Shown: positions 43,901 through 53,917, counted from the first letter of the stretch. The stretch: DNA of 64,000 nt from Rhodoferax antarcticus ANT.BR (GCF_001938565.1 NZ_MSYM01000013.1:993496-1057495), one strand, 5' to 3'. Notes: a model not told the origin generated them from the sequence alone. Made by a program: numbers and translations.

Positions 43901-44671
43901 TTACTGCGCCACCCAGCCGCCATCCATGTTCCAGGCCACGCCGCGCACGTTGTTGCCGGCTGGCGAACAGAAAAACACCGCCAGCGCACCCAGCTCTTCG
44001 GGCGTGGTGAACTGCATCGACGGCTCTTTTTCGCCCAGAATCGCTTTGATGGCGTCGTCGTTGGACACGCCCAGCGCAGCAGCCTTGGCATCCACCTGTT
44101 TTTGCACCAGCGGGGTCAGCACCCAGCCCGGGCAGATGGCGTTGCAGGTGACACCGGTGGTGGCGTTTTCCAGCGCCGTCACTTTGGTCAGGCCCACTAC
44201 ACCGTGTTTGGCCGCCACGTAAGCTGACTTTTCTGCCGAGGCAACCAGCCCGTGGACAGAGGCCACGTTGATGATGCGGCCCCAGCCTGCGGCCTGCATG
44301 GCGGGCAACGCCAGGCGGGTGGCGTGGAAGGCGCTGCTTAAATTGATGGCCATGATGGCGTCCCAGCGCTCAGGTGCAAAGTTCTCGATGCGTGACACAT
44401 GCTGGATACCCGCGTTATTGACCAAAATATCCACCCGGCCAAACTGCGCTGCGGCATAGGTCAGCATGTCAGCGATCTCAGCGGGTTTGCTCATATCGGC
44501 GCCGTGGTAGGCCACCTGCGCGCCCAGTGCGGCCACCTCGGCTTTGGGGCCGTCCACATCGCCAAAACCGTTCAGCACGATGTTGGCCCCTTGTGCCGCC
44601 AGGGCCTTGGCTAGCCCCAAACCAATGCCGCTGGTGGAGCCGGTGACAAGCGCTGTTTTACCTTTGAGCAT
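43901..44671 (-). CDS. hbdH: 3-hydroxybutyrate dehydrogenase (SDR family)
   Basis: 256 residues. Rossmann cofactor motif KTALVTGSTSGIGLGLAKAL, NNAGIQHVSRIENF, catalytic Ser-Tyr-Lys in INVASVHGLV..SAYVAAKHGVVGL, and the C-terminal NNVRGVAWNMDGGWVAQ. NNAGIQHV and GDVDG (no acidic NADP discriminator problem) suit NAD-linked oxidation of D-3-hydroxybutyrate to acetoacetate in PHB degradation. It is divergent from the alpha/beta hydrolase gene. A degraded second copy of its 3' end lies at 39704-39772. Confidence 0.92.
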   Translation of the reverse strand: MLKGKTALVTGSTSGIGLGLAKALAAQGANIVLNGFGDVDGPKAEVAALGAQVAYHGADMSKPAEIADMLTYAAAQFGRVDILVNNAGIQHVSRIENFAPERWDAIMAINLSSAFHATRLALPAMQAAGWGRIINVASVHGLVASAEKSAYVAAKHGVVGLTKVTALENATTGVTCNAICPGWVLTPLVQKQVDAKAAALGVSNDDAIKAILGEKEPSMQFTTPEELGALAVFFCSPAGNNVRGVAWNMDGGWVAQ

Positions 44672-44763
44672 AAGGTGTTTCTCCGAAAAAGAATTGATGG
44701 GTTGGCGTGCGCAAAAGCGGGGCGGCTGGCCGGTTTGAATTAGGATGCAGACATTATCCAGTG

Positions 44764-45669
44764 ATGCCCACCATGCCCGATCCCACTCTTGAATTTGTTC
44801 ACTGTACCGATGCCCACGGCGGCCATCGCATGGCCTATTGGCACTGGGGCAACCCGGCTAGCCGTCATGTGGTGCTGTGTGTGCACGGCCTGACGCGCCA
44901 AGGGCGCGACTTTGACACGCTGGCGCAAGCCTTGTGTGACAAGGCGGGTGGTGACATCCGGGTGGTGTGCCCAGACGTGGCCGGTCGCGGCCAAAGCGAC
45001 TGGCTAAAAGATCCGCAGGGCTACCAGATTCCGTTTTACGCGGCCGACATGCTGGCGCTGCTGGCACATTTGCAGCCCACCACACTGGACTGGGTCGGCA
45101 CCAGCATGGGTGGACTGATTGGTTTGGTGGTGGCGGGCCAGCCCGAGCTGCCAGCGTTTGCCAAAGTGCGCCGACTGGTGCTCAACGACGTGGGGCCGGT
45201 GATTGAATGGCAGGCGTTACAACGCATTGGCGAGTACCTGGGAAAAGTGCCGGTGTTTGATACCGAGCAGCAGGCCGCAGACGCCCTGTGGGCCATTGCC
45301 AGCAGCTTCGGCCCACATACGCCAGAGCAGTGGCTGGCACTTACACGCCCGCAAGTCAAGCCGTTGGACGACGATTCCGGGCGGCTCACCCTGCGTTACG
45401 ACCCGGCGCTGGCTGAGCCGTTCAAAGCGGTCACGGCCGAGTCTGCTGCGCAAGGTGAGGCGATGTTGTGGCAGGCCTACGACCAGATCACCGCGCAGAC
45501 ACTGCTGGTACGCGGTAGCGACTCCGATTTGTTGTCGGTGGCTACGGCGCAGGCCATGACGCAGCGCGGCCCGAAGGCACAACTGGTGGAATTTGCCGGT
45601 GTCGGCCATGCGCCCACCTTTGTCGCCCACGATCAGGTGGATGCGGTAATGTCTTTTCTTTTGGGTTGA
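44764..45669 (+). CDS. Alpha/beta hydrolase
   Basis: 301 residues from ATG 44764 (or 298 from 44773). Fold markers: VVLCVHGLTRQGRDFDTLAQ (oxyanion HG), DVAGRGQSDW, nucleophile elbow DWVGTSMGGLIGLVVA, and the C-terminal histidine GVGHAPTFVA. It is cytosolic with unknown substrate; its position divergent from hbdH suggests, but does not show, a role in PHB or ester metabolism. relA follows 33 bases later. Confidence 0.88.
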   Translation: MPTMPDPTLEFVHCTDAHGGHRMAYWHWGNPASRHVVLCVHGLTRQGRDFDTLAQALCDKAGGDIRVVCPDVAGRGQSDWLKDPQGYQIPFYAADMLALLAHLQPTTLDWVGTSMGGLIGLVVAGQPELPAFAKVRRLVLNDVGPVIEWQALQRIGEYLGKVPVFDTEQQAADALWAIASSFGPHTPEQWLALTRPQVKPLDDDSGRLTLRYDPALAEPFKAVTAESAAQGEAMLWQAYDQITAQTLLVRGSDSDLLSVATAQAMTQRGPKAQLVEFAGVGHAPTFVAHDQVDAVMSFLLG

Positions 45670-45702
45670 TCCCGGCACTTAGAGCAAGGCCAGACGTTTT
45701 TC

Positions 45703-47952
45703 ATGAAAATTTCAGTTTCCGAGGTGGCACCCATCAAGGCGGCAAAATCCGTGCTGCCGGTGGTGGCCGCTATAGCCGAAAGCTTGCCCGAGCAGCCGCT
45801 GGCGTTGACACGCGCCCGCGCATTTGCCGAGCCGTTGCTGTCCTGCGAAACCCTGGATACCGGTGAAAACACGCTATCCCATGCAGATGCGGTGGCGGTC
45901 ATCCTGAAAGGCATTGGCGGCTCTGATGCCATGCAGGCGGCGTGTTACCTGGTGTATACCTGCGCCTATCTGAACAAGCCCCAAGAAGTGATCACCAAAG
46001 CGTTTGGCGAGAACTTTGCCGCGCTGGCGCTGGAGACCACCAAGCTGGTGCGCGTGCAGACCCAGGCGCGCCAGGCCAAGGCCGCCAAAGCCGCCAAGGC
46101 CACCGTTGCCACCGATACCCCGGCGGCGCAACAAGCCGCCGCCGTGCAGACCGAAAACGTGCGCAAGATGTTGCTGGCCTTCTCGCGCGACCTGCGGGTG
46201 GTCATGTTGCGACTGGCCTCGCGCCTGCAGACCCTGCGTTTTTTTGCTGCCACCAAACTACCCGTGCCCGATGGCATTGCGGCCGAATCCCTGCAGGTGT
46301 TTGCGCCGCTGGCCAACCGGCTGGGCATCTGGGAAATCAAGTGGGAGATGGAAGATCTGGCCTTTCGCTTTCTCGAGCCCGACACCTACAAGGAAGTGGC
46401 CCGGTTGATCGATAAAAAGCGTATCGCGCGTGAGGCGACGGTAGAGGGTATGCGCAGCCAGTTGGAGCAGAACTTGCGGGCCAACGGCATGCACGCCAAG
46501 GTGTCGGGGCGACCCAAACACATCTACAGCATTGTCAAAAAGATGCGCGGCAAGTCGCTGGACTTCGAGAAGGTGTATGACTTGCGCGCGCTGCGCATTC
46601 TGGTGGCCAGTGTGCCCGAGTGCTACGGCGCCCTGAGCTGGGTGCACGACCATTACACCCCCATCAGCGAGGAGTTTGACGACTACATCGCCAAACCGAA
46701 GGTCAACGGCTACCAGTCTTTGCACACCGTGGTGCGCGATGACGCCGGCTTGGCGATCGAGATCCAGATCCGCACCCAAGCCATGCACGACCATGCCGAG
46801 AACGGCGTGGCTGCCCACTGGGCCTACAAAGAGGCTGGCGCCAAGGGCTATGCCGGTGTGTCGGCCACCGGGAGCTACGACGCCAAGATTGCCGTGTTGC
46901 GCCAGCTACTGGCGTGGGAGCGCGATTTGTCGGGCGTGCAACCGGAAAACCTGCTGGACGACCGCATCTACGTGCTGACGCCGGACGCCGCCATTGTTGA
47001 GCTGCCGCAAGGCGCGACCGCGGTGGACTTTGCCTACACCGTGCACACCGACCTCGGCCACCGCTGCCGGGGCGCGCGGGTCGACGGCGCCATGGTGCCC
47101 CTCAATACACCTTTGAAAAACGGCCAGACGGTCGAAATCTCTGCGGCCAAAGAGGGCGGCCCGTCGCGTGACTGGCTCAATACCGAGCTGGGCTACTTGG
47201 CCAGCCACCGCGCCCGCACCAAAGTGCGTGCCTGGTTCAACGCGCTGGCGCTCAATGAAACCATCGCCAAAGGCCGCGAAACGGTTGAAAAGCTGCTGCA
47301 GCGTGAAGGCAAAACCGCTGTCAAGCTCGACGATCTGGCGGTGCAACTGGGTTTTACCAATGCCTCCGCGCTGTTTGAAGATGTTGGCAAGGATGAGTTT
47401 TCGCTGCGCAGCATTGAGCAGGTGCTGCGCCCACCCGAAGCCCCGCAGCTTGACACCAACGCGCCACTGATGCGCAAACCGCGCTCGGGGGACAACCCGA
47501 CCAAGGGTGGGCTGCTGGTGGTGGGCGTGGATTCGCTCATGACGCAAATGGCCAAATGCTGCAAACCAGCCCCGCCGGATGCGATTTGCGGCTTTGTCAC
47601 CCGCGGTAAAGGTGTCAGCGTGCACCGCAAGGATTGCAGCAACCTGAAAGAAATGGTGGCCAAAAATGGCGAACGGCTGATCGAGGTGGAGTGGGGTGTG
47701 GCGCAGGCCGTGTCGGGCTCGGTTTATCCGGTGGATGTGGCCGTGCAGGCACATGACCGCCAGGGCCTGCTGCGCGATATCTCTGAGGTGTTTACCAAAG
47801 AAAAGATGAACGTGATTGGCGTGCAGACGCAGTCCATCAAGGGCACGGCGTGGATGACCTTTACCGTGGAGGTATCGGACTCGGGCCGCCTGCACAAGGT
47901 GTTGGGCCTGGTGGCCGAGCTGCCGGGGGTGAACTCTGCGCGGCGCAAGTAG
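45703..47952 (+). CDS. relA: (p)ppGpp synthetase RelA
   Basis: 749 residues. The N-terminal HD hydrolase region is degenerate: I see no HD dyad in HADAVAVILKGIGGSDAMQA, and an Ala/Lys-rich insert (RQAKAAKAAKATVATDTPAA) interrupts it. The synthetase domain (GRPKHIYSIVKKMRGKSLDF, YDLRALRILV, NGYQSLHTVV, EIQIRTQAMHDHAENGVAAH) is complete, followed by TGS (IYVLTPDAAIVELPQGATAV), helical, zinc-finger-like (AKCCKPAPPDAICGFVTRGK) and ACT domains. This is the ribosome-associated, synthetase-only RelA; a SpoT-like enzyme must lie elsewhere. Confidence 0.94.
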   Translation: MKISVSEVAPIKAAKSVLPVVAAIAESLPEQPLALTRARAFAEPLLSCETLDTGENTLSHADAVAVILKGIGGSDAMQAACYLVYTCAYLNKPQEVITKAFGENFAALALETTKLVRVQTQARQAKAAKAAKATVATDTPAAQQAAAVQTENVRKMLLAFSRDLRVVMLRLASRLQTLRFFAATKLPVPDGIAAESLQVFAPLANRLGIWEIKWEMEDLAFRFLEPDTYKEVARLIDKKRIAREATVEGMRSQLEQNLRANGMHAKVSGRPKHIYSIVKKMRGKSLDFEKVYDLRALRILVASVPECYGALSWVHDHYTPISEEFDDYIAKPKVNGYQSLHTVVRDDAGLAIEIQIRTQAMHDHAENGVAAHWAYKEAGAKGYAGVSATGSYDAKIAVLRQLLAWERDLSGVQPENLLDDRIYVLTPDAAIVELPQGATAVDFAYTVHTDLGHRCRGARVDGAMVPLNTPLKNGQTVEISAAKEGGPSRDWLNTELGYLASHRARTKVRAWFNALALNETIAKGRETVEKLLQREGKTAVKLDDLAVQLGFTNASALFEDVGKDEFSLRSIEQVLRPPEAPQLDTNAPLMRKPRSGDNPTKGGLLVVGVDSLMTQMAKCCKPAPPDAICGFVTRGKGVSVHRKDCSNLKEMVAKNGERLIEVEWGVAQAVSGSVYPVDVAVQAHDRQGLLRDISEVFTKEKMNVIGVQTQSIKGTAWMTFTVEVSDSGRLHKVLGLVAELPGVNSARRK

Positions 47953-47960
47953 AGCGGTCA

Positions 47961-48025
47961 TTTTCATATAAAAAACATGCTCTAGCCCTTATAAATAAAG
48001 CGCTGATAGCTCTTAAAATCATAGA
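47961..48025. repeat. Dispersed repeat copy
   Basis: CATGCTCTAGCCCTTATAAATAAAGCGCTGATAGCTCTTAAAA, between relA and sbcB; it makes up nearly all of the 91-bp gap. Confidence 0.85.
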
Positions 48026-48043
48026 AGACTTCAACCCATAAGC

Positions 48044-49486
48044 ATGCCACACACTTTTCTCTGGCACGACTACGAAACCTTTGGCGCCAACACCCGCAGC
48101 ACCCGCCCGGCACAGTTTGCCGCTATCCGAACCGACGCCGATCTGAATGAGCTGGGCGAGCCAGTGATGCTGTACTGCCAGCCTGCCAACGACTTTTTGC
48201 CAGAGCCTGAGGCCTGCCTGATCACCGGCATTACCCCGCAGGAATGTCTGGCAAAGGGCATCCCGGAATACCAGTTTGCCGCGCAGATCGAGCAGTTGCT
48301 GGCTTGGCCCGCTACCGTGGGCGTGGGCTACAACAGCATCCGTTTTGACGACGAGATCACCCGCTTCATGTTCTGGCGCAGCCTGATCGACCCTTACGCC
48401 CGGGAGTGGCAAAACGACTGCGGCCGCTGGGACATGTTGGACGTGGTGCGCACTGCCTATGCGCTGCGGCCTGACGGCATCGCCTGGCCGACCAAGCCCG
48501 ATGGCAAACCCAGTTTCAAACTCACCGACCTGACCGCTGCCAACGGCCTGGCGCACGAGTCCGCGCACGACGCGCTGAGCGACGTGCGCGCCACCATCGC
48601 CCTGGCACGCCTGGTCAAAACCGCGCAGCCCCGCCTGTTTGACTTCTGCTTTGGGCTGCACAAAAAAGACCGGGTGCTGGCGGAGCTGGGCTTGCCCGCA
48701 ACCCAAGCCAATGCCCGGCCGTTTTGGCATATTTCGGGCATGTTCGCCCCCGAGCGCGGTTGCCTGGCGCTGATGTGGCCGCTGGCCATGCACCCGGGCA
48801 ATAAAAACGAGCTGCTGGCCTGGGATTTGTCACAAGACCCGGGTGAGCTGGCCAGCCTGAACGCTGCGCAGATCAAGCAGCGCTTATTCACCCGAACCGC
48901 CAATCTGCCTGAAGGCATGGCGCGCCTGCCCATCAAATCCGTGCATTTGAATAAATCACCCATGGTGATGAGCAACCTGAAAGTGCTCAGCGAGCCCATG
49001 GCGCAGCGCTGGGGCATCAACGTGCAGGCGCAAATGCAACATGCGGCCACGGCCCGTGACCTGGCGGACATGAGCGCCATCTGGGCCGAGGTTTTCAAGC
49101 GTGACGCTTATGGCCCGGTGGACGTGGACGAAGACCTGTACGGCGGCTTCATCGGCAACGCCGACCGCCGCCGCCTCAACGATCTGCGCCAAAGCAGCCC
49201 GGAGCAGCTTGCCAAAGCACGCCCGGCGTTTGATGACGCCCGTTTGAGCGAATTGCTTTGGCGCTACCGTGCCCGCAACTTCCCGCCAAGCCTGACAGCC
49301 GAAGAACAAGCCCGCTGGGACACCCACCGCGCCGCGCGCTTGCTGGTGGGTGAGGGCGGCGCGCTGACAGTTACAACCTTGTTCGACCAGCTCGACACAC
49401 TGGCTGAGACGGCTGACGCGCGTGGTGAAGACGTTTTGAGCGCGTTGTATGACTACGCGGAAATGATTGCGCCTCAGGCAGACTGA
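48044..49486 (+). CDS. sbcB: Exodeoxyribonuclease I
   Basis: 480 residues. DEDDh nuclease: FLWHDYETFGANTRSTRPAQ, YNSIRFDDEITRFMFWRSLI, and HESAHDALSDVRATIALARL; then the SH3-like and C-terminal helical domains (KSVHLNKSPMVMSNLKVL, LLWRYRARNFPPSLTAEEQA). ExoI degrades single-stranded DNA 3' to 5' in repair and recombination. It lies directly after a dispersed repeat; no good Shine-Dalgarno is obvious. Confidence 0.95.
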   Translation: MPHTFLWHDYETFGANTRSTRPAQFAAIRTDADLNELGEPVMLYCQPANDFLPEPEACLITGITPQECLAKGIPEYQFAAQIEQLLAWPATVGVGYNSIRFDDEITRFMFWRSLIDPYAREWQNDCGRWDMLDVVRTAYALRPDGIAWPTKPDGKPSFKLTDLTAANGLAHESAHDALSDVRATIALARLVKTAQPRLFDFCFGLHKKDRVLAELGLPATQANARPFWHISGMFAPERGCLALMWPLAMHPGNKNELLAWDLSQDPGELASLNAAQIKQRLFTRTANLPEGMARLPIKSVHLNKSPMVMSNLKVLSEPMAQRWGINVQAQMQHAATARDLADMSAIWAEVFKRDAYGPVDVDEDLYGGFIGNADRRRLNDLRQSSPEQLAKARPAFDDARLSELLWRYRARNFPPSLTAEEQARWDTHRAARLLVGEGGALTVTTLFDQLDTLAETADARGEDVLSALYDYAEMIAPQAD

Positions 49487-49525
49487 ACGGCACTCGCGAC
49501 ACGCATTTTTTTAAGGAAAAGCAGC

Positions 49526-50821
49526 ATGTCAGTACAAGAAGCCTACGCACAGAAAAAAATGACCGCCAGCGATGCGATGCGCCTGATCAAAGACGGTGAT
49601 GAGATCGTGGTGCCCACGGGTGTGGGCGAGCCGCCCGCCTTGCTCACGGCGTTGTCTGAGCAGCGCCGCAGCTTTAAGGGTGTCAAGGTAGCGCAAATTC
49701 TGGCCATTCGCAAGTATGCTTACCTGGACCCCGAGACGGTGGACAACATTCGCCACGTCGCGCTGTTTTATGGTGCGGCGACCCGCACCGGCGGGCAAGA
49801 GGGCTGGATTGACTTTTTGCCCAACTATTTCTCGGAAATTCCGTGCCTGATCCGGCGCGGCCTGATGCCCGCTGACGTGGTATTCAGCATGGCCTCGCCC
49901 ATGGACGCGCACGGCTACTTTTCGATCAGCCTGGGTGCCGACTACACCATGGCCGCAGTCGCCCGGGCCCGCGCCGTGCTGCTGGAAGTCAACCCGAACG
50001 TGCCGTTTGCTTATGGCAACTGCCATGTGCATATTTCACAAGTGGCTGGTCTCGTTGAGAGCGACGAGCCGGTGATGGAAGTAGGCTTGCCCAGCATCGG
50101 CCCGGTGCAGGAAGCCATTGGCAAGTATGTGGCCGAGCTGATTGACGATGGCGCCACGCTGCAAATTGGCTACGGCGGCATCCCGGATGCGGTGGTGATG
50201 CAGCTCACCACCAAGCATGACCTGGGCATCCACACCGAGATGATTGGCGACGGCATCCTTACCCTGCTGGAGGCCGGTGCGGTGACCAACCGGCGCAAAA
50301 ACTACTTGCCGGGCAAGATGGTGGCCACCTTTGCACTGGGCTCTAAAAAGCTTTACACGTTCATGGACCGTAACCCGGCGCTGGAAATTCACCCGGTGGA
50401 TTACACCAACTCGCCCACGCTGGCGGGCCAAAACGACAACCTAGTCGCCATCAACGCCACGCTGCAAATTGATCTGCTGGGCCAGTGCGGGTCGGAGAGC
50501 CTGGGGCACGTGCTGCATTCGGGCACTGGTGGCCAGGCGGACTTTGTGCGCGCCGCCAACCTGTCCCGTGGCGGCAAGGCCTTCATCGTGCTGCCGTCTA
50601 CCGCCAAACATGTCACCATTTCACGCATCGTGCCGGTGCTTTCGCCAGGCACCCATGTGAGTACCAGCAAAAACGACGTCAACTATGTGGTGACCGAGTA
50701 CGGCGTGGCGCAGTTGCGTGGCAAGTCGGCCAAACAACGTGCGCTTGAACTGATCAGCATTGCCCACCCCAAGTTTCGCGCGGAGCTTGCCGAGCAGGCC
50801 CGCGTGATGAAGTTGATGTGA
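49526..50821 (+). CDS. Acetyl-CoA hydrolase / 4-hydroxybutyrate CoA-transferase family
   Basis: 431 residues. Class I-type CoA-transferase family (Cat1/AbfT-like): GDEIVVPTGVGEPPALLTAL, FSMASPMDAHGYFSISLGAD, IGYGGIPDAVVMQL, GIHTEMIGDGILTLLEAGAV (the Glu of HTEM matches, from memory, the catalytic glutamate of AbfT), and GTGGQADFVRAANLSRGGKA. It moves CoA between short acyl groups; the real acyl pair is not clear. RBS AAGGAAAAG precedes the ATG. Confidence 0.88.
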   Translation: MSVQEAYAQKKMTASDAMRLIKDGDEIVVPTGVGEPPALLTALSEQRRSFKGVKVAQILAIRKYAYLDPETVDNIRHVALFYGAATRTGGQEGWIDFLPNYFSEIPCLIRRGLMPADVVFSMASPMDAHGYFSISLGADYTMAAVARARAVLLEVNPNVPFAYGNCHVHISQVAGLVESDEPVMEVGLPSIGPVQEAIGKYVAELIDDGATLQIGYGGIPDAVVMQLTTKHDLGIHTEMIGDGILTLLEAGAVTNRRKNYLPGKMVATFALGSKKLYTFMDRNPALEIHPVDYTNSPTLAGQNDNLVAINATLQIDLLGQCGSESLGHVLHSGTGGQADFVRAANLSRGGKAFIVLPSTAKHVTISRIVPVLSPGTHVSTSKNDVNYVVTEYGVAQLRGKSAKQRALELISIAHPKFRAELAEQARVMKLM

Positions 50822-50888
50822 AACCCGGTTTCAGGCCAAAGCGTCAACCCGCCGGATGGCTGCAGGCCCGGGCGGGTTAAAAACTGGG

Positions 50889-51182
50889 TCAACCACCTTC
50901 AGACGACGTGTGCGCGGGCTTTTGGGGCTTGCTCTCGACATAGGTCCAAAAGTTGTCGCTCACCTGGTATTGTGGGTAAGCCGCCTTGTGTTGCTCGGCC
51001 AGATGGTAAAGGGCCATCATCACATCGGTTTGAAAGCCGCGCCGGGTGCCTTCACGCGTACCGTGCAGCAGGCCTTCCATGTACGGCACGAAGCTGGCAA
51101 GCCCCCAATACGCTTTGATTTTTTCGCCGATGTGGGGAAATGTCTGGTTCAAGACCTTGAATTGCGGGTTGTTGTCAAGCAT
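50889..51182 (-). CDS. Small conserved hypothetical protein
   Basis: 97 residues: MLDNNPQFKVLNQTFPHIGE, KAYWGLASFVPYMEGLLHGT, RRGFQTDVMMALYHLAEQHK, DNFWTYVESKPQKP. It is predicted mostly helical and cytosolic. It looks like a conserved betaproteobacterial protein but I cannot name its family. It has a GGAG ribosome-binding site and an empty 444-bp region upstream. Confidence 0.65.
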   Translation of the reverse strand: MLDNNPQFKVLNQTFPHIGEKIKAYWGLASFVPYMEGLLHGTREGTRRGFQTDVMMALYHLAEQHKAAYPQYQVSDNFWTYVESKPQKPAHTSSEGG

Positions 51183-51626
51183 GGTTGAAATTCTCCGGTA
51201 GAGGCTGCATCTGTCATTTCATTCAAAACTTTGAAAGCTGGTAAATGTATAGCTGCCAGCCCTTTTTTGTAAGAGGCTTGAGGTCAATTTTGTTGGTAAA
51301 TCGCGCAGATCAATGCTAGCTCAGGGTGGGGTCAGCCTGGATCAGGCTGATCCTTGAACCGGCTTTGGTATGCAAGGCGCTGGAACTGCCAACAGCCTTG
51401 GCGAGTGCGTTGTCATGGGTGGCGCAGCGGCATCAAGGGGGAGGCCCAGCGGGCCGGAGGACAGCCGCGTAGCTACCCATGGCAGCGCGCCCGTTAGCAA
51501 ACCATTAAACACCTGACATTTGGCCCCGAAGCTCGCAGCCGGTCAGCACTGGTATCTAAGATAATACAAAATAAATAGCTACCCGCGCTTATAACGTAAG
51601 GGCTAGAGGGCTAAAACGCTTGTAAC
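51183..51626. other. Gene-free region with repeat copies and small hairpins
   Basis: No credible gene in 444 bp. A degenerate dispersed repeat lies at about 51233-51293 (TATAGCTGCCAGCCCTTTTT). TCAGCCTG-GAT-CAGGCTGA at about 51332-51350 is a perfect 8-bp-arm hairpin, and CATGGGTGG / CTACCCATGG (about 51416 / 51472) form a looser inverted pair. A better repeat copy closes the region at 51563-51616. Confidence 0.6.
51563..51616. repeat. Dispersed repeat copy downstream of upp
   Basis: AAATAGCTACCCGCGCTTAT then AACGTAAGGGCTAGAGGGCT, a good copy in the reverse orientation, 10 bases past the upp stop on the minus strand. Confidence 0.85.
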
Positions 51627-52268
51627 TTACTGCGTGCCAAAAATCCGGTCGCCCGCATCACCAAGGCCCGGCAAGATATAGCCGTGGTCGTTAAGTTGGC
51701 GGTCGATGGCGGCGGTGAAAATCTGCACATCCGGGTGCGCCGCACGCAGCGCTTTCACGCCTTCGGGGCAGGTCAGCAGGCAGACAAACTTGATCGAACG
51801 GGGGCTCAAAGCCTTGATGCGGGTGATGGCGGCAATGGCCGAGTGGCCGGTGGCCAACATCGGGTCGACTACGATCACGTCGCGCTCGGGCATGTCCTTG
51901 GGCATCTTGAAGTAGTACTCCACCGCCTGCAGCGTGGCCGGGTCGCGGTACAGGCCAACGTGGCCTACGCGTGCGCCGGGTACCACGGCCAGAAAGCCGT
52001 CGAGCAGCCCGTTGCCCGCGCGCAGGATGGAGGCCAGTGCCAGCTTCTTGCCGTCAATCATCGTGGCAGTCATGGTTTCCAGCGGGGTCTCAATCTCCAC
52101 CTCTTGGGTGGGCATGTCGCGCGTCACTTCGTAGGCCATCAGCATCGCCAGCTCATTGAGCAGCGTGCGAAAACTGGTGGTGCTGGCAGTTTTGCAGCGC
52201 ATCAAGGTCAGCTTGTGCTGCACCAGCGGGTGGTCAATGACATGGACCATGGGATCATTTGTGTTCAT
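51627..52268 (-). CDS. upp: Uracil phosphoribosyltransferase
   Basis: 213 residues. [44 protein letters not shown] loop [18 protein letters not shown], and the C-terminal uracil-binding [19 protein letters not shown]. It converts uracil and PRPP to UMP. The position 41 bases after the HerA-like ATPase gene on the same strand may be an operon of convenience. Confidence 0.96.
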   Translation of the reverse strand: MNTNDPMVHVIDHPLVQHKLTLMRCKTASTTSFRTLLNELAMLMAYEVTRDMPTQEVEIETPLETMTATMIDGKKLALASILRAGNGLLDGFLAVVPGARVGHVGLYRDPATLQAVEYYFKMPKDMPERDVIVVDPMLATGHSAIAAITRIKALSPRSIKFVCLLTCPEGVKALRAAHPDVQIFTAAIDRQLNDHGYILPGLGDAGDRIFGTQ

Positions 52269-52308
52269 GAGAATGCTTCAAAAATATGAGTAAGGTGTTC
52301 AGGCTGAC

Positions 52309-53859
52309 TCAGCGCTTTCCACCAAAAATGCCACCCAAAACACCGCGAATGATCTGCCGACCCACCTCGCGTCCGATGGAACTGGCAGCGCTCTTGAAAA
52401 GTTGTTCCCCGGCCGAGGTGCGCCGGCCATTGCCACCGCCCAGCAGGCTGCCCAGGCCCGAGCCCAGGCTGCCGAGAAAGCCGCCCTCTTCAGCGGCAGG
52501 CTCTCCTGCCTTGCCAGGCGCTGTTTTGGTATCGGCATGCGCTTGCTCCGTGCGGGCGCTGGTGCGGCCCTTGATCTTTTCATAGGCTGATTCGCGGTCC
52601 AGCGTCTTTTCATACACACCGGCCACCATGGAGTCGGCCAACAAGACTTGGCGCTGCTCTGTGGTGATCGGGCCGATCTGGCTGGCGGGTGGGAAGACGT
52701 AGACGCGCTCGGTGGGGCAGGGGCGGCCTTTCTCATCGAGAAAGCTGACCAGCGCTTCGCCCACCGCCAGTTCGGTGATGGCCGCGCCAATGTCCAGCCC
52801 GGGGTTGGGGCGCATGGTGTCGGCGGCGGATTTGACCGCTTTCTGGTCACGCGGGGTGAAGGCGCGCAGGGCGTGTTGCACCCGGTTGCCCAGTTGCGCC
52901 AGTACGCTGTCGGGGATATCCAGCGGGTTCTGCGTCACGAAATACACGCCGACGCCCTTGCTGCGCACCAGCCGCACCACCAACTCAATGCGCTCGACCA
53001 GCACCTTGGGCGCGTCGTTGAACAGCAGGTGCGCCTCGTCAAAGAAAAACACCAGCTTGGGTTTGTCCAGGTCGCCCACCTCGGGCAGCATCTCAAACAG
53101 TTCGCTGAGCATCCACAGCAAAAAAGTGCTGTACAGGCGCGGCGAGTTCATCAGTTTGTCAGCGGCCAGGATGTTGATCATGCCGCGCCCCCCACCACTT
53201 GCGGTGGTTCCAAGTCTCGTGTCGGTTTGCATGAAGTCTGCAATGTTGAGCATGGGCTCGCCAAAGAACTTATCGCCGCCTTGCGCCTCAATCTGCATCA
53301 GCCCGCGCTGAATGGCACCAATGCTGGCGGCGCTGATGTTGCCGTATTCGGTGGTGTAACTCGACGCGTTGTCGCCCACGTCCTGGCACATGGCGCGCAG
53401 GTCTTTCATGTCCAGCAGCAGCAGGCCAGCATCGTCAGCAATCTTGAACACCAGTTGCAACACCCCTGCTTGGGTATCGTTAAGGTTCAGCATGCGCGAC
53501 AGCAGCAGCGGGCCCAAATCACTCACCGTGGCGCGCACCGGGTGGCCTTGCTCGCCAAACACATCCCAAAGTGTGGTGGTGAATGCTGCGTATTCAGGAG
53601 CATCTAGCCCACGTTCGGCAAGGACTTTGGCCAGTTTTGGCGTAGAACTTCCGGGCTGTGAGATGCCGGTCAGGTCGCCCTTGATGTCGGCCATGAACAC
53701 CGGCACACCGAGTTTGGCAAAACCTTCGGCCAGGGTTTGCAGGGTGATGGTTTTGCCAGTGCCGGTGGCGCCAGTGATCAGCCCGTGGCGGTTGGCCTTG
53801 TCAGGCTGCAGGAAACACTGGGTCTGCCCATGTTGGGCAATCAGGATCGGTTCGGGCAT
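52309..53859 (-). CDS. HerA-like ATPase (DUF853 / helicase HerA C-terminal family)
   Basis: 516 residues from ATG 53859 ([20 protein letters not shown]). Walker [21 protein letters not shown], Walker [15 protein letters not shown], sensor [20 protein letters not shown], arginine-rich [20 protein letters not shown]. The Gly-rich tail ([31 protein letters not shown]) is typical of DUF853 proteins. They resemble DNA-pumping HerA/FtsK ATPases but their role is unknown. It is divergent from yebC (58 bp apart). Confidence 0.88.
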   Translation of the reverse strand: MPEPILIAQHGQTQCFLQPDKANRHGLITGATGTGKTITLQTLAEGFAKLGVPVFMADIKGDLTGISQPGSSTPKLAKVLAERGLDAPEYAAFTTTLWDVFGEQGHPVRATVSDLGPLLLSRMLNLNDTQAGVLQLVFKIADDAGLLLLDMKDLRAMCQDVGDNASSYTTEYGNISAASIGAIQRGLMQIEAQGGDKFFGEPMLNIADFMQTDTRLGTTASGGGRGMINILAADKLMNSPRLYSTFLLWMLSELFEMLPEVGDLDKPKLVFFFDEAHLLFNDAPKVLVERIELVVRLVRSKGVGVYFVTQNPLDIPDSVLAQLGNRVQHALRAFTPRDQKAVKSAADTMRPNPGLDIGAAITELAVGEALVSFLDEKGRPCPTERVYVFPPASQIGPITTEQRQVLLADSMVAGVYEKTLDRESAYEKIKGRTSARTEQAHADTKTAPGKAGEPAAEEGGFLGSLGSGLGSLLGGGNGRRTSAGEQLFKSAASSIGREVGRQIIRGVLGGIFGGKR

Positions 53860-53917
53860 ATCGGGCTCAAAAAGTACAATTGAGGCAATAGCGTAACGAA
53901 TTTTTAAAGGATTTCCC

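Noticed and set aside
46030-46140. Ala/Lys-rich run in RelA as a repeat insertion like that in xseA.
   Set aside because: Its DNA (GCCAAGGCCGCCAAAGCC) is GC-rich and unlike the dispersed repeat; it is a simple codon-level expansion.
50837-50885. AACCCGCC..GGCGGGTT stem after the CoA-transferase gene as a rho-independent terminator.
   Set aside because: The stem is good, but the plus strand continues AAAAACTGG rather than U-rich, and the minus strand lacks a run after the stem. Left uncalled.
51183-51626. tRNA or small RNA gene in the empty stretch upstream of the small hypothetical gene.
   Set aside because: No cloverleaf or T-loop GTTCRANNC pattern; the visible structure is repeat copies and one 8-bp hairpin.
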